Below are positions 20,481 through 28,145 of a stretch of DNA of 43,057 nt, piece after piece; the stretch's first letter is position 1; each line of letters starts with the position of its first letter. The stretch comes from an uncultured Dokdonia sp. (GTDB lineage: Bacteria; Bacteroidota; Bacteroidia; Flavobacteriales; Flavobacteriaceae): contig NZ_CALEMI010000015.1 in the NCBI RefSeq assembly GCF_937910895.1, forward strand, positions 1 to 43,057, in the 5' to 3' direction. A program made the position numbers and the translations under genes. Under the pieces are notes generated by a model. The model saw only the letters and a program-made list of their open reading frames with translations, was not told where the DNA came from and searched no databases.

Positions 20481-21740
20481 ATGAAAAAACTTTTACTTCT
20501 TCTGTTATGTCTATCTGCACTTTCGTGCGAAACAAAAAGCCCAACGTTCCGCACTGGTTTTTGGCGAGCGACCTTAGACGTTCAAGACGATAAACAACTC
20601 CCTTTTATTTTTGAAGTAAAAGACAACGAAACACTTGTGATTCAAAATGCAGAAGAACGCATTACCGTTGACGAAATCGAAATCAATGGAAAAGAGATTC
20701 GGATTCAAACGCCTGTATTTGAAGGATATTTTCAAGGAACTTTTAGCGATGATGGCAAGCAGATTACAGGTGATTTTATCAAACCTAGTTTAGATCGTGT
20801 CGTTCCGTTTCAAATGATATATGGAGACGGTGTACGCTTTTCTGCCAACCGAGTAGGTGGGCGCGAATCTGCCTCGCCGGCAGGCAGGAGCGGAAAAAAA
20901 CCTACCACTACTATCACTGGCAATTGGGAAACAGTATTTAGTGAAAACGGTCCAGAAGACACCTACATCGCCAAAGGAATCTTTAGGCAAGATGGACGGA
21001 ATGTCACAGGTACATTTAGAACCACAACGGGAGATTATCGGTTTTTAGAAGGCGTGATTGATGGTGATCAGTTACAGCTTTCTACCTTTGATGGAGCGCA
21101 TGCTTTTTTGTTTACCGCCACCGCCACCGACAGTACGCTACAAGGATATTTTTATAGTGGGAATCACTGGAAAGAACCCTTTCGCGCCAAGCGAAATGAA
21201 AACTACGAACTTCCAGACGCCAAAGATTTAACTTATATCAAAGAAGGATATGACGGACTCGCATTTACGTTTCCAGATGCAGATGGTACGATGGTGTCTC
21301 TTGATGATGAGCGATATAAAAATAAAGTAGTGCTTGTACAGATATTAGGCTCTTGGTGCCCGAATTGTCTCGAAGAATCTAAATTTTATGTAGACTACAT
21401 CAAGCAAAATCCTAACCCTGATTTTGAAATTATAGGACTTGCTTTTGAGTATGCACCTACCCAAGAAAAAGCGTTTACAAGCATACAGCGTCTAAAAAAC
21501 CGATTGGGTATCTCGTATCCTATTTTATTAGCTCAGCATGGCAGTGAGGATAAAAAATTAGCACAAGAAAAACTCCCAATGCTCAATCATATTATTTCCT
21601 ATCCTACCTCTATTTTTATAGATAAAAAAGGAAAGGTTCGCCGTATTCATACAGGATTTAACGGTGCCGCAACGGGGCAGAAGTTTCTTGATTTTAAAAC
21701 AGATTTTGATCAGTATGTTAAAAAATTATTGGCTGAGTAG
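20481..21740 (+). CDS. TlpA-family thiol-disulfide protein, lipoprotein
   Basis: This 419-residue envelope protein has a lipoprotein signal (LLLLLLCLSALSC, Cys about 16). Two related beta-rich repeats of about 100 residues follow (about 23-125 and 140-240; GFWRATLDVQDDKQLPFIFEV and GNWETVFSENGPEDTYIAKG each start one). The C-terminal TlpA/thioredoxin domain (about 258-415) has the redox motif WCPNC (C293, C296) and a cis-Pro in SYPTSIFID. Residues 130-136, in the linker between the two repeats, come from a palindromic DNA insertion. The likely job is thiol redox in the periplasm. No strong promoter box was seen. Confidence 0.9.
   Translation: MKKLLLLLLCLSALSCETKSPTFRTGFWRATLDVQDDKQLPFIFEVKDNETLVIQNAEERITVDEIEINGKEIRIQTPVFEGYFQGTFSDDGKQITGDFIKPSLDRVVPFQMIYGDGVRFSANRVGGRESASPAGRSGKKPTTTITGNWETVFSENGPEDTYIAKGIFRQDGRNVTGTFRTTTGDYRFLEGVIDGDQLQLSTFDGAHAFLFTATATDSTLQGYFYSGNHWKEPFRAKRNENYELPDAKDLTYIKEGYDGLAFTFPDADGTMVSLDDERYKNKVVLVQILGSWCPNCLEESKFYVDYIKQNPNPDFEIIGLAFEYAPTQEKAFTSIQRLKNRLGISYPILLAQHGSEDKKLAQEKLPMLNHIISYPTSIFIDKKGKVRRIHTGFNGAATGQKFLDFKTDFDQYVKKLLAE
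20862..20893. repeat. Palindromic element inserted in frame in the TlpA-like gene
   Basis: CGCGAA (20862-20867) and AGCGG (20889-20893) are the two sides of the dispersed GCTTTCGCGAAAGCG-type palindrome. Between them lie 21 extra bases (20868-20888) of the CTGCC...GGCAGGCAGG type, slightly degenerate on the left arm. The insertion is exactly 7 codons, so it adds SASPAGR between RE and SGKK without breaking the frame. Confidence 0.8.
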
Positions 21741-21856
21741 GTCTTAACCCGCATTATGCATTACGAAGTTCTAATAGATAATTCAGGTTTAACAGGAAGC
21801 TAACATTTTGATATAAGACTATCTTGTATCTTTTCAGAAACAAAACAACCTTACAA

Positions 21857-22963
21857 ATGAAACATATACAACCATGGATTGCTTGTGCAATCATCTGCTT
21901 TTTTGTGTTTAGTATTGACAGTATAGCACAAATCAAAACCCCTGCAACAAGTCAAAAAGCAACCGTGAGTCAAACGGTAGGAATTTCAGATATTACCATT
22001 ACATACTCCAGACCTAGTGTACGAGGTCGTAAGATTTGGGGAACTCCATTAGCACATTATGGATTCCAAAATCTTGGTTTTGGAACGTCAACTGCAGCAC
22101 CATGGCGTGCTGGAGCCGATGAGAATACCGTGATTACATTATCAAATGATGCGACTGTAGAGGGAAAACCTATCAAAGCGGGGACTTACGGGTTGCACAT
22201 AGCACTCGCCGAAGACAATACAGCCACCATCATATTCTCAAATACTTCTACCTCTTGGGGAAGTTATTTTTATGATGAAAAAGAAGATGCGTTGCGTGTC
22301 AAAGTGACTACCAAAGAAATCGAACATACAGAATTACTTACCTATCAGTTTACGGCTGTAGATGTAAATTCAGCAACGGTTGCCTTACAATGGGAGAAGA
22401 AAGCAATTCCTTTTAAAATTGAATTTGATGTGACCTCCATTGTAATGAACGACATCAGTAACACGCTAAGAGATGGAAAAGGATTTAATCGACTAGCTTG
22501 GGAAAACGCAGCGCAATATGCCTTTAGTGTAGGAAATATGGAGAAGGCGTTAGACTGGATCAATAATGCACAAAGTGGTTGGTTCTTTAGTCAAAAAACA
22601 TTTAATAATGCACAGATTAAATCGGCTATTTTAAATCAAATGGGAAAACCAGAGGAAGCCATGGCAGAAATGGAAAGCGTGCTTGATCAAGCAACTGTAT
22701 TGGAAGCACATCAATATGGAAGACAGTTAATAGCTACAAAGAATCTTGAACAAGCGGAAAAGGTATTTAAAGAAAACGCCAAGAAAAATAATAATATATG
22801 GCCTACGCAGTACGGTTTAGGAAGAGTGTACTCAGCTAAAGGTGATTATAAAACAGCGATTAAGTACCTTGAAAAAGCGTTGAAAAATGCACCGAACCCA
22901 GCATCAAAAGCAAACGTACAAGCAAATATTGATATGTTAAAAAAAGGGGAGGACATCAATTAA
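21857..22963 (+). CDS. DUF2911 domain protein with C-terminal TPR repeats
   Basis: This 368-residue exported protein has a signal peptide (WIACAIICFFVFSIDSIAQ) and then DUF2911 (about 20-190), recognised by ATVSQTVGISDITITYSRPS, RAGADENTVITLSNDATV, KAGTYGLHI and STSWGSYFYDEKEDALRV. The C-terminal 160 residues are helical tetratricopeptide-like repeats (AWENAAQYAFSVGNMEKALDW; YGLGRVYSAKGDYKTAIKYL). The start is the ATG at 21857; the frame extends to a TTG at 21824 but the signal peptide fits the ATG. The family is widespread in Bacteroidota and of unknown function. A terminator follows 21 bp later. Confidence 0.9.
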   Translation: MKHIQPWIACAIICFFVFSIDSIAQIKTPATSQKATVSQTVGISDITITYSRPSVRGRKIWGTPLAHYGFQNLGFGTSTAAPWRAGADENTVITLSNDATVEGKPIKAGTYGLHIALAEDNTATIIFSNTSTSWGSYFYDEKEDALRVKVTTKEIEHTELLTYQFTAVDVNSATVALQWEKKAIPFKIEFDVTSIVMNDISNTLRDGKGFNRLAWENAAQYAFSVGNMEKALDWINNAQSGWFFSQKTFNNAQIKSAILNQMGKPEEAMAEMESVLDQATVLEAHQYGRQLIATKNLEQAEKVFKENAKKNNNIWPTQYGLGRVYSAKGDYKTAIKYLEKALKNAPNPASKANVQANIDMLKKGEDIN

Positions 22964-22984
22964 ACTTACATACAATACAATCTT

Positions 22985-23013
22985 AAAAAGCCTGTAAATA
23001 CGGGCTTTTTTTG
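22985..23013 (+). terminator. Terminator of the DUF2911 gene
   Basis: Arms AAAAAGCCTG and CGGGCTTTTT (one G-U type mismatch) around a 6-nt loop, then TTTG. Confidence 0.88.
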
Positions 23014-23067
23014 TTTCAAATCGTACAATTCAACTGCTTTTTGAGTATCTTTCTAAAAAAAAAGCGA

Positions 23068-24177
23068 ATGAGGTATTTTATCTATACCCTTATGTTGTGT
23101 ACTGTTTTGCTATACAGTTGTTCAGATACTGATGATGTTATTACATCTGTTGATACCTCTACCGAGTTTCCAGATTTTTCATTTTTTAATTTCTCAGAAG
23201 ATACTGAGTTGTTCCAATATCAATTTACTGCCTTTGATCAGATGGGAAGTTTTTCAGATGTAGCCGCACTAGATGGTATTAGCCCTAATATACAACGCGT
23301 AGAAATTGCAGGAGATGTCGCAGGTTTGTATGCAGGGAATATGGTCTGGTTAAAAAATGTACGAACAGGAGGTGTCGTTTCTGGAATGAACTTTTTTGAT
23401 GAATCTGATACCGAATTTCGCAGTTGGACGATTAATTCTGAACAAGAAGTGTTTTCTGGCTATAATGACTCAAATGCATTAGATAATTTTAGACTTCGTG
23501 TGATTAGCTTGAATACAGGTGTTGTGTCTGATCTTCAAATAGGTGCCCTCTCGCAAAATAGTATTCCTGTCTATCGCAATGACCGATTGGTCTTTTACGA
23601 AAATCAAACGAGTTCGAGTGGCGGACAGCAATCAACGCTGGTTGTTGTAAATACCGATGATGCTGAGATGCTCAATCTAGAAGTGCTGGCTGGTGTTCAT
23701 GTTTTCGGACTTGTTTTTGGCGATGCTAATGATTTTTACGCCTTTTTAAGCAACAACACTTATGTGCGTTATGATGCGACAACCTTCACACAACTAGAAA
23801 CAGGACCTTCTTCTTTCAATCGGTTTTTGGAGGGTTCAGAACAGGTTGTCAACGGAAAACTTTATTATACGTTTATGCAATCAGAACCTGCAGTTGTCGA
23901 AGATTTTCCATCCATATATGACATCGCTTCTCAAGAAACTACTTTTGTAGATATCACGCCAGAATTGACCTCACTTGCTGATGAGAATGAATGGACAGGT
24001 GTCGTACGGACTACCTTTACGTATGTTGCTAATTTAGAAGCTTGGTTGATTGGTTATCGATACCTAGATACTGTTGGGAATGAAGTAGGAGGGATCGCAA
24101 AATTCTCTAATGAAGGAGAACTACTTATCAATCTTGAAGTCGATTATTTCCCGTGGAATCTCGTGGTATTGGAGTAG
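23068..24177 (+). CDS. Lipoprotein of unknown function
   Basis: This 369-residue protein has a lipoprotein signal (FIYTLMLCTVLLYSC). The remainder is rich in short beta strands with repeated acidic turns and may be a beta-propeller (NTDDAEMLNLEVLAGVHVFG; ASQETTFVDITPEL); I do not recognise the family. The ATG at 23068 gives a proper signal peptide; the frame extends to a TTG within the preceding terminator, which cannot be the start. The stop is 2 bp from the recG remnant, so this gene marks the left edge of the inserted lanthipeptide segment. Confidence 0.8.
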   Translation: MRYFIYTLMLCTVLLYSCSDTDDVITSVDTSTEFPDFSFFNFSEDTELFQYQFTAFDQMGSFSDVAALDGISPNIQRVEIAGDVAGLYAGNMVWLKNVRTGGVVSGMNFFDESDTEFRSWTINSEQEVFSGYNDSNALDNFRLRVISLNTGVVSDLQIGALSQNSIPVYRNDRLVFYENQTSSSGGQQSTLVVVNTDDAEMLNLEVLAGVHVFGLVFGDANDFYAFLSNNTYVRYDATTFTQLETGPSSFNRFLEGSEQVVNGKLYYTFMQSEPAVVEDFPSIYDIASQETTFVDITPELTSLADENEWTGVVRTTFTYVANLEAWLIGYRYLDTVGNEVGGIAKFSNEGELLINLEVDYFPWNLVVLE

Positions 24178-24179
24178 TT

Positions 24180-24318
24180 CTTAGCTTATAAAGTTCCAGA
24201 TATTCTCAAACTTGACCATTTGTGCATACATAAATCGGATGATTTGGTTTTCCGCTTTCGCGAAAGCGGGATCATCTTTCACTACACCTCATGCGTAACT
24301 CTGAGCAATTTTCAGGAT
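24180..24318. repeat. Left direct repeat bracketing the lanthipeptide cluster
   Basis: Aligns without gaps to 31275-31413 in the same orientation: 128 of 139 positions are identical. The longest identical run, about 35 bp, is centred on the palindrome CGCTTTCGCGAAAGCG. Confidence 0.92.
24253..24268. repeat. Dispersed palindrome CGCTTTCGCGAAAGCG, copy 5 (in recG remnant)
   Basis: Part of an 18-bp perfect palindrome CCGCTTTCGCGAAAGCGG at the centre of the left direct repeat. Confidence 0.9.
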
Positions 24319-24457
24319 CTTATGATCACGTCTCAAGTTGAAAAATCTTTGCTTTCAATTCACAATAATAAATTAAATATTAATCTTGATTTTACATTTT
24401 TATATGTGCTCATTTTTTTACATTAAGAGCTTAAATTAATATAACCTGATATTTATT

Positions 24458-24682
24458 ATGAGTAAATTAAATCTTAAGAAAAAAGTAGTATCTGTTTTAA
24501 CAGATGAACAACAAGCTTCAATTAAAGGTGGAGGTACAACCTCTTATTCTAATTGTACTGGTTTCCTCTGCTGTAATCAAAAACCTTGTGTAGTGCTAAC
24601 GGATGGTCCTGCAGCAACGTGTAGAATGCAAGATTGTAGCACTCTTTCAGGTGGAGATGAGACAATTGAAAATGTTAATTAA
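24458..24682 (+). CDS. Class I lanthipeptide precursor 1
   Basis: This 74-residue precursor of a ribosomally made, post-translationally modified peptide has a Bacteroidota class I-type leader, MSKLNLKKKVVSVLTDEQQ then ASIKGG, with the Gly-Gly at 24-25. The core starts GTTSYSNCTGFLCCNQKP and has six Cys (33, 38, 39, 44, 55, 60) and eleven Ser/Thr, several just before Cys as needed for (methyl)lanthionine rings. It is followed 168 bp later by a second precursor, then lanC, a peptidase and a split lanB on the same strand. The last 10 residues (SGGDETIENVN region) carry no Cys and may be a tail. Ring pattern and number of dehydrations cannot be read from sequence. Confidence 0.93.
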   Translation: MSKLNLKKKVVSVLTDEQQASIKGGGTTSYSNCTGFLCCNQKPCVVLTDGPAATCRMQDCSTLSGGDETIENVN

Positions 24683-24850
24683 AACTTTTTCTACCTAAAT
24701 ATTGTTGATATTAGTTTCTGTTAAAATGTTTTTTTTGTTTTGGCTTAGTATTTTTTTTATTCTGACGTTGAAAATGATTAAAAATGTTTGGTTTTATTGA
24801 TTCTATTTGGCATATTAAAGCCTTTAATCAATATTAACTAATTATTTATT

Positions 24851-25078
24851 ATGAGTAAATTAAATCTTAAGAAAAAAGTGGTTTCTGTTTTAACAGATGA
24901 GCAGCAAGCTTCGATTAAAGGAGGAGGAACTACGTCTTATTCTAATTGTACTGGTTTTTTATGTTGTAGCCAAAAACCTTGCGTTCCTGCGTCTGAAGGT
25001 CTTGGAGTTACATGTAGAATGCAACCTGGCTGTAGACCAAATGATACATTTGGACCACCAGAAATTGAAATTCAATAG
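24851..25078 (+). CDS. Class I lanthipeptide precursor 2
   Basis: This 75-residue paralogue of precursor 1 is identical in residues 1-39 (whole leader and core start GTTSYSNCTGFLCC), then differs: SQKPCVPASEGLGVTCRMQ versus NQKPCVVLTDGPAATCRMQ, and the tails are unrelated (ending in PPEIEIQ). The six cysteines are kept at 33, 38, 39, 44, 55 and 61. At the DNA level the identical protein part has about a dozen silent differences, so the copies are not a recent duplication and the shared part is under selection. A hairpin terminator/attenuator lies 11 bp downstream, before lanC. Confidence 0.93.
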   Translation: MSKLNLKKKVVSVLTDEQQASIKGGGTTSYSNCTGFLCCSQKPCVPASEGLGVTCRMQPGCRPNDTFGPPEIEIQ

Positions 25079-25089
25079 ATAAAATCTAA

Positions 25090-25134
25090 AGAGATGTTAG
25101 GAAGATATTTATCTTACTAATATCTCTTTTTTTT
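25090..25134 (+). terminator. Terminator/attenuator between precursors and modification enzymes
   Basis: Arms AGAGATGTTAG and CTAATATCTCT (11 pairs, one G-U) with an inner AAGAT/ATCTT stem, followed by T8. The position between the structural genes and lanC is the usual place for partial termination that keeps precursor mRNA in excess. Confidence 0.85.
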
Positions 25135-25168
25135 AATTTATACTGTTCATACACTCAAATTTAATTTA

Positions 25169-26434
25169 TTGAAAAAGTTAACGGATTCCGTAAAAGAAAA
25201 TATAGAAAAGGAAATTAAACTTATTTCTGATTACTTGTTTTCTTGGGATAAAATAAAAGTAAACAGAAATTCAAATCATATTGGTATTCTTTCTGGTCTC
25301 CCTGGAGTTACATTGGCGTTATTGGACTATCTCCAAGTAGAGCCTTCTACGAACAACAGCCAGAAAAAAATCTTAAAAGAATACCTCCAAAACACATTCA
25401 AAATTCTTGAGAACAGTGAATACATCACCTCTACGTATTGTGATGGTCTATCAGGATATGGTTTTTTTTTATTGAAATTAAAAAGCCATGATTTCATAGA
25501 CGAGAATGATGGAGATTTATTAAATGATATTGATGAGATTTTAAATGATATTGATGATATCCTTCTTGAGCATATAGAAGAATTTTACCAACAAGATAAT
25601 TTGGATATTTTACACGGATTGGTAGGATTAGGACTTTATTTCTTAGAGAGAGAACATACTCTTGGAGTAGATAAAATCACAGAAATAATAATGAGTAAAG
25701 TTTTCAGAACCGAAGAAGGCTATGTGTATTGGAGAAAATATGATAAATACGATAATTACAAGTCGGTTATAGACTTGGGGAATGCTCACGGAATGGGAGC
25801 AAATATCTTTTTTCTCACTAAGGTATTGTCAAAAACACCAGAGAACGAAGAAATTAAAGAAATTATAGACAGTGCAATAGGCTTTTTTCTAGATAACTCA
25901 CAAGAAATTACCGATGAGATCTATTGTTATTATCCTTTGAAAATAGAAGCTGATGCTTATGATGCAAACTCTTTTGAGCCTTCAAATTCTAGATTAGGAT
26001 GGTGTTATGGTGATTTAGGTACTTTATACACTTTGTTGATGGCTAGCAAACACATTGATAATAAAAAATACTACGACATCATCGTGGATAAATTAGCACA
26101 CGTTGCAACTAGAACGTATGACAAAGAAGGCTTTATCATAGACGCAGGGTTTTGCCACGGGACTAGCGGAATTGCTTTGTTATTTAATAATGTATATGAT
26201 ATAACTGGGAAAGATGTTTTTTGGAAAACCGCCACATACTGGCTAGAGCAAACTCTAATTAAAAAAGATAATACACAGCCAGAAGGATATGTTAATTACG
26301 GATTTGTTATTGAAAACTCTGACGAAAAAAATATTTCAATTTTAGAAGGACTTGCTGGTTTATTAGTAAGTTATCTTAAATTTTTACATCCAGGTGCTAC
26401 AATATCAGAGGAGTTGCTCATGATAAAATATTAA
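25169..26434 (+). CDS. lanC: Lanthionine synthetase C family protein (LanC cyclase)
   Basis: This 421-residue zinc enzyme adds Cys thiols to dehydrated Ser/Thr to form (methyl)lanthionine rings. All NisC-type active-site residues are visible: Asp146 (LDILHGLVG), His207 (GNAHGMG), and the zinc ligands Cys279 (GWCYGDLG) and Cys329-His330 (GFCHGTSG). The length is normal. The start is a TTG at 25169: the frame is open back to 25118 but holds no ATG or GTG, and the first internal Met is far into the protein. It follows the attenuator hairpin and is 7 bp from the peptidase gene. Confidence 0.94.
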   Translation: MKKLTDSVKENIEKEIKLISDYLFSWDKIKVNRNSNHIGILSGLPGVTLALLDYLQVEPSTNNSQKKILKEYLQNTFKILENSEYITSTYCDGLSGYGFFLLKLKSHDFIDENDGDLLNDIDEILNDIDDILLEHIEEFYQQDNLDILHGLVGLGLYFLEREHTLGVDKITEIIMSKVFRTEEGYVYWRKYDKYDNYKSVIDLGNAHGMGANIFFLTKVLSKTPENEEIKEIIDSAIGFFLDNSQEITDEIYCYYPLKIEADAYDANSFEPSNSRLGWCYGDLGTLYTLLMASKHIDNKKYYDIIVDKLAHVATRTYDKEGFIIDAGFCHGTSGIALLFNNVYDITGKDVFWKTATYWLEQTLIKKDNTQPEGYVNYGFVIENSDEKNISILEGLAGLLVSYLKFLHPGATISEELLMIKY

Positions 26435-26441
26435 TAATTGT

Positions 26442-28142
26442 ATGATGTCTAAAAGTATCTATATTTTCATAATTGTATTTCTTTATTCAACCTTAAATAT
26501 TTCTGCTTCAGAGAAACAAGAAGTCAGCGATATATCAAAATACAAACAATTTGGTCTTGTTTGGGGGCTACTAAAATATCACCATTCAGAAGTAAGTAAC
26601 GGTAAATATGATTGGGATCAAGTATTTATTGAAAATATTGATCTTTTAGGAGCAATAAAAACTCAAAAAGATCTCAATACATTTCTGTTCAATTTTATTT
26701 CTTCATTAAAGGAGTCAAAGATTAAACGTGCTAGTGAAAAGGAGGGGTTATTAAAAAATAATTATGATTATAAATGGATTAATTCATACCCATTTGATGA
26801 AAGCTTAACTAAAAAATTAGAAGCATTAAGAGATAACACAAATATTAATGATTTTTATGTTTCAACAGGAAGACTTAGTAATATACCTACTTTTAAAAAT
26901 GAAAAGGGGGTAAAAGAATTTGATTATAAAATTAAAAGCCACAGATTATTATTGCTTTTTAGTTTTTGGAGCTGCATACAGTATCATTACGTAAATAAAT
27001 ATTTGATGGATGATAACTGGTATGAGCTATTAGATGGTTATATTGAAAATTTTATATATGATCATTCTAAATTGGAATTTGAAATATTAAAATCTACATT
27101 AATTGCATCTCTTGACGATTCTCATGCATACTACGTATCACCAGTAGTAAATGATTCTTTATTCAAATATAAACCTTCCTTTGGTGTAAGAAATGTGAAT
27201 GATACGCTAGTAATTACGGCTCTTTATAATAAAAAACAAGCAGCGAGAGATGGTATTGAATTAGGAGATCAAATCCTTGAAATTGAGAATGATGATATTA
27301 AAACGAGTCTTGCAAAAAAGATAAAACCAATACTTTCAACATCAAATAACGTTTTTTTGAAAAAATGGACGCGTTGGCTATTTTTTAACCCAAGTGATTC
27401 TATTAAAGTTAAAATAAAGAAGAAAAATAAAACTATTAAAACTCAATATCTTCATCTTTATGAAAATTTTGAAGTAGAAGACTATGTTTCATTAAAATCT
27501 ACTTCAGGTATTGAAAATAAATGGCAGTTTATTAAGCCTGATATAGGGTATATTAGTTTGGCTTCCATCACAAAAAAAGAATTAGATAATGCCTTTAAAG
27601 AATTTTCAACAACAAAAGGGATCATAATTGATTTAAGAAATTATCCTAAGACTATTTCGGAAGATGATATAACAAAACATATTTATCCTGAAAGAAGAAG
27701 ATTTATAAAGGTACTTTTTCCTATTCAGGATAGACCATCTATGGTACAATTTGATGAAGCGCCACTTAATTTTATAAAAGATCCTTTTATGAGTGGTAGC
27801 AGGAATTCAGATTATTATAAGGGAGAAATCATTCTTTTAGTAAATCACACAACACAAAGTAAAGCAGAATATATTGGGATGGCGATACAAGCTTCACCTA
27901 ATTGTACAACTATTGGAGAAAGTACAGCAGGTTCTGTAATGAATATTGCAACATTTACAATGCCAGATCAAACAAATGTAAACTTTACTAGTTTAGGCGC
28001 TTTTTATCCAGATGGAACTGGAGCTCAAAGAAATGGTTTAAAAATAGATTATCAGGTTCATGAATCGACTTCAGACTTTATTAAAGATCAATATATAGTT
28101 AAAGGAATAGAGTTGATAGAATCTGAAAAAAATCCTAACTAA
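26442..28142 (+). CDS. Exported S41-family peptidase in the lanthipeptide cluster
   Basis: This 566-residue protein has a signal peptide or N-terminal anchor (SIYIFIIVFLYSTLNISAS). An N-terminal region of about 200 residues has no assigned fold. A PDZ-like segment (about 245-300; ARDGIELGDQILEIENDDI) and a C-terminal S41/tail-specific-protease-like domain (about 360-560) follow. The likely nucleophile is Ser473 (TTQSKAEYIG). Where C-terminal processing proteases have a catalytic Lys it reads GESTAGSV (492-499), as in the IRBP/tricorn-like branch without the Lys. It lies 7 bp after lanC and 3 bp before lanB, clearly one operon. Leader or core trimming outside the cytoplasm, or self-protection, are possible roles; activity is unproven. 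Confidence 0.82.
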   Translation: MMSKSIYIFIIVFLYSTLNISASEKQEVSDISKYKQFGLVWGLLKYHHSEVSNGKYDWDQVFIENIDLLGAIKTQKDLNTFLFNFISSLKESKIKRASEKEGLLKNNYDYKWINSYPFDESLTKKLEALRDNTNINDFYVSTGRLSNIPTFKNEKGVKEFDYKIKSHRLLLLFSFWSCIQYHYVNKYLMDDNWYELLDGYIENFIYDHSKLEFEILKSTLIASLDDSHAYYVSPVVNDSLFKYKPSFGVRNVNDTLVITALYNKKQAARDGIELGDQILEIENDDIKTSLAKKIKPILSTSNNVFLKKWTRWLFFNPSDSIKVKIKKKNKTIKTQYLHLYENFEVEDYVSLKSTSGIENKWQFIKPDIGYISLASITKKELDNAFKEFSTTKGIIIDLRNYPKTISEDDITKHIYPERRRFIKVLFPIQDRPSMVQFDEAPLNFIKDPFMSGSRNSDYYKGEIILLVNHTTQSKAEYIGMAIQASPNCTTIGESTAGSVMNIATFTMPDQTNVNFTSLGAFYPDGTGAQRNGLKIDYQVHESTSDFIKDQYIVKGIELIESEKNPN

Positions 28143-28145
28143 TTT

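Larger units (their letters stand above)
24180..24332 (-). pseudogene. recG 3'-end remnant
   Basis: Read on the minus strand this is the last 49 or so codons of recG. The stop and end ...FENIWNFIS correspond to ...FKNIWSFIS of the intact gene at 31276-33378. The TGG of the SYAWGVV segment has become TGA, giving an in-frame stop, and similarity fades left of RDHKIL. Over 139 bp there are 11 differences from the intact copy, mostly transitions. It has no start and no upstream recG sequence. It is the displaced or donor end left by the event that placed the lanthipeptide cluster here. Confidence 0.9.

Noticed and set aside
24220-24426. Plus-strand open frame over the recG remnant
   Set aside because: It is antisense to the remnant and shares its start with the same antisense frame at the intact recG end (31258-31452), so both are shadows of recG coding sequence.
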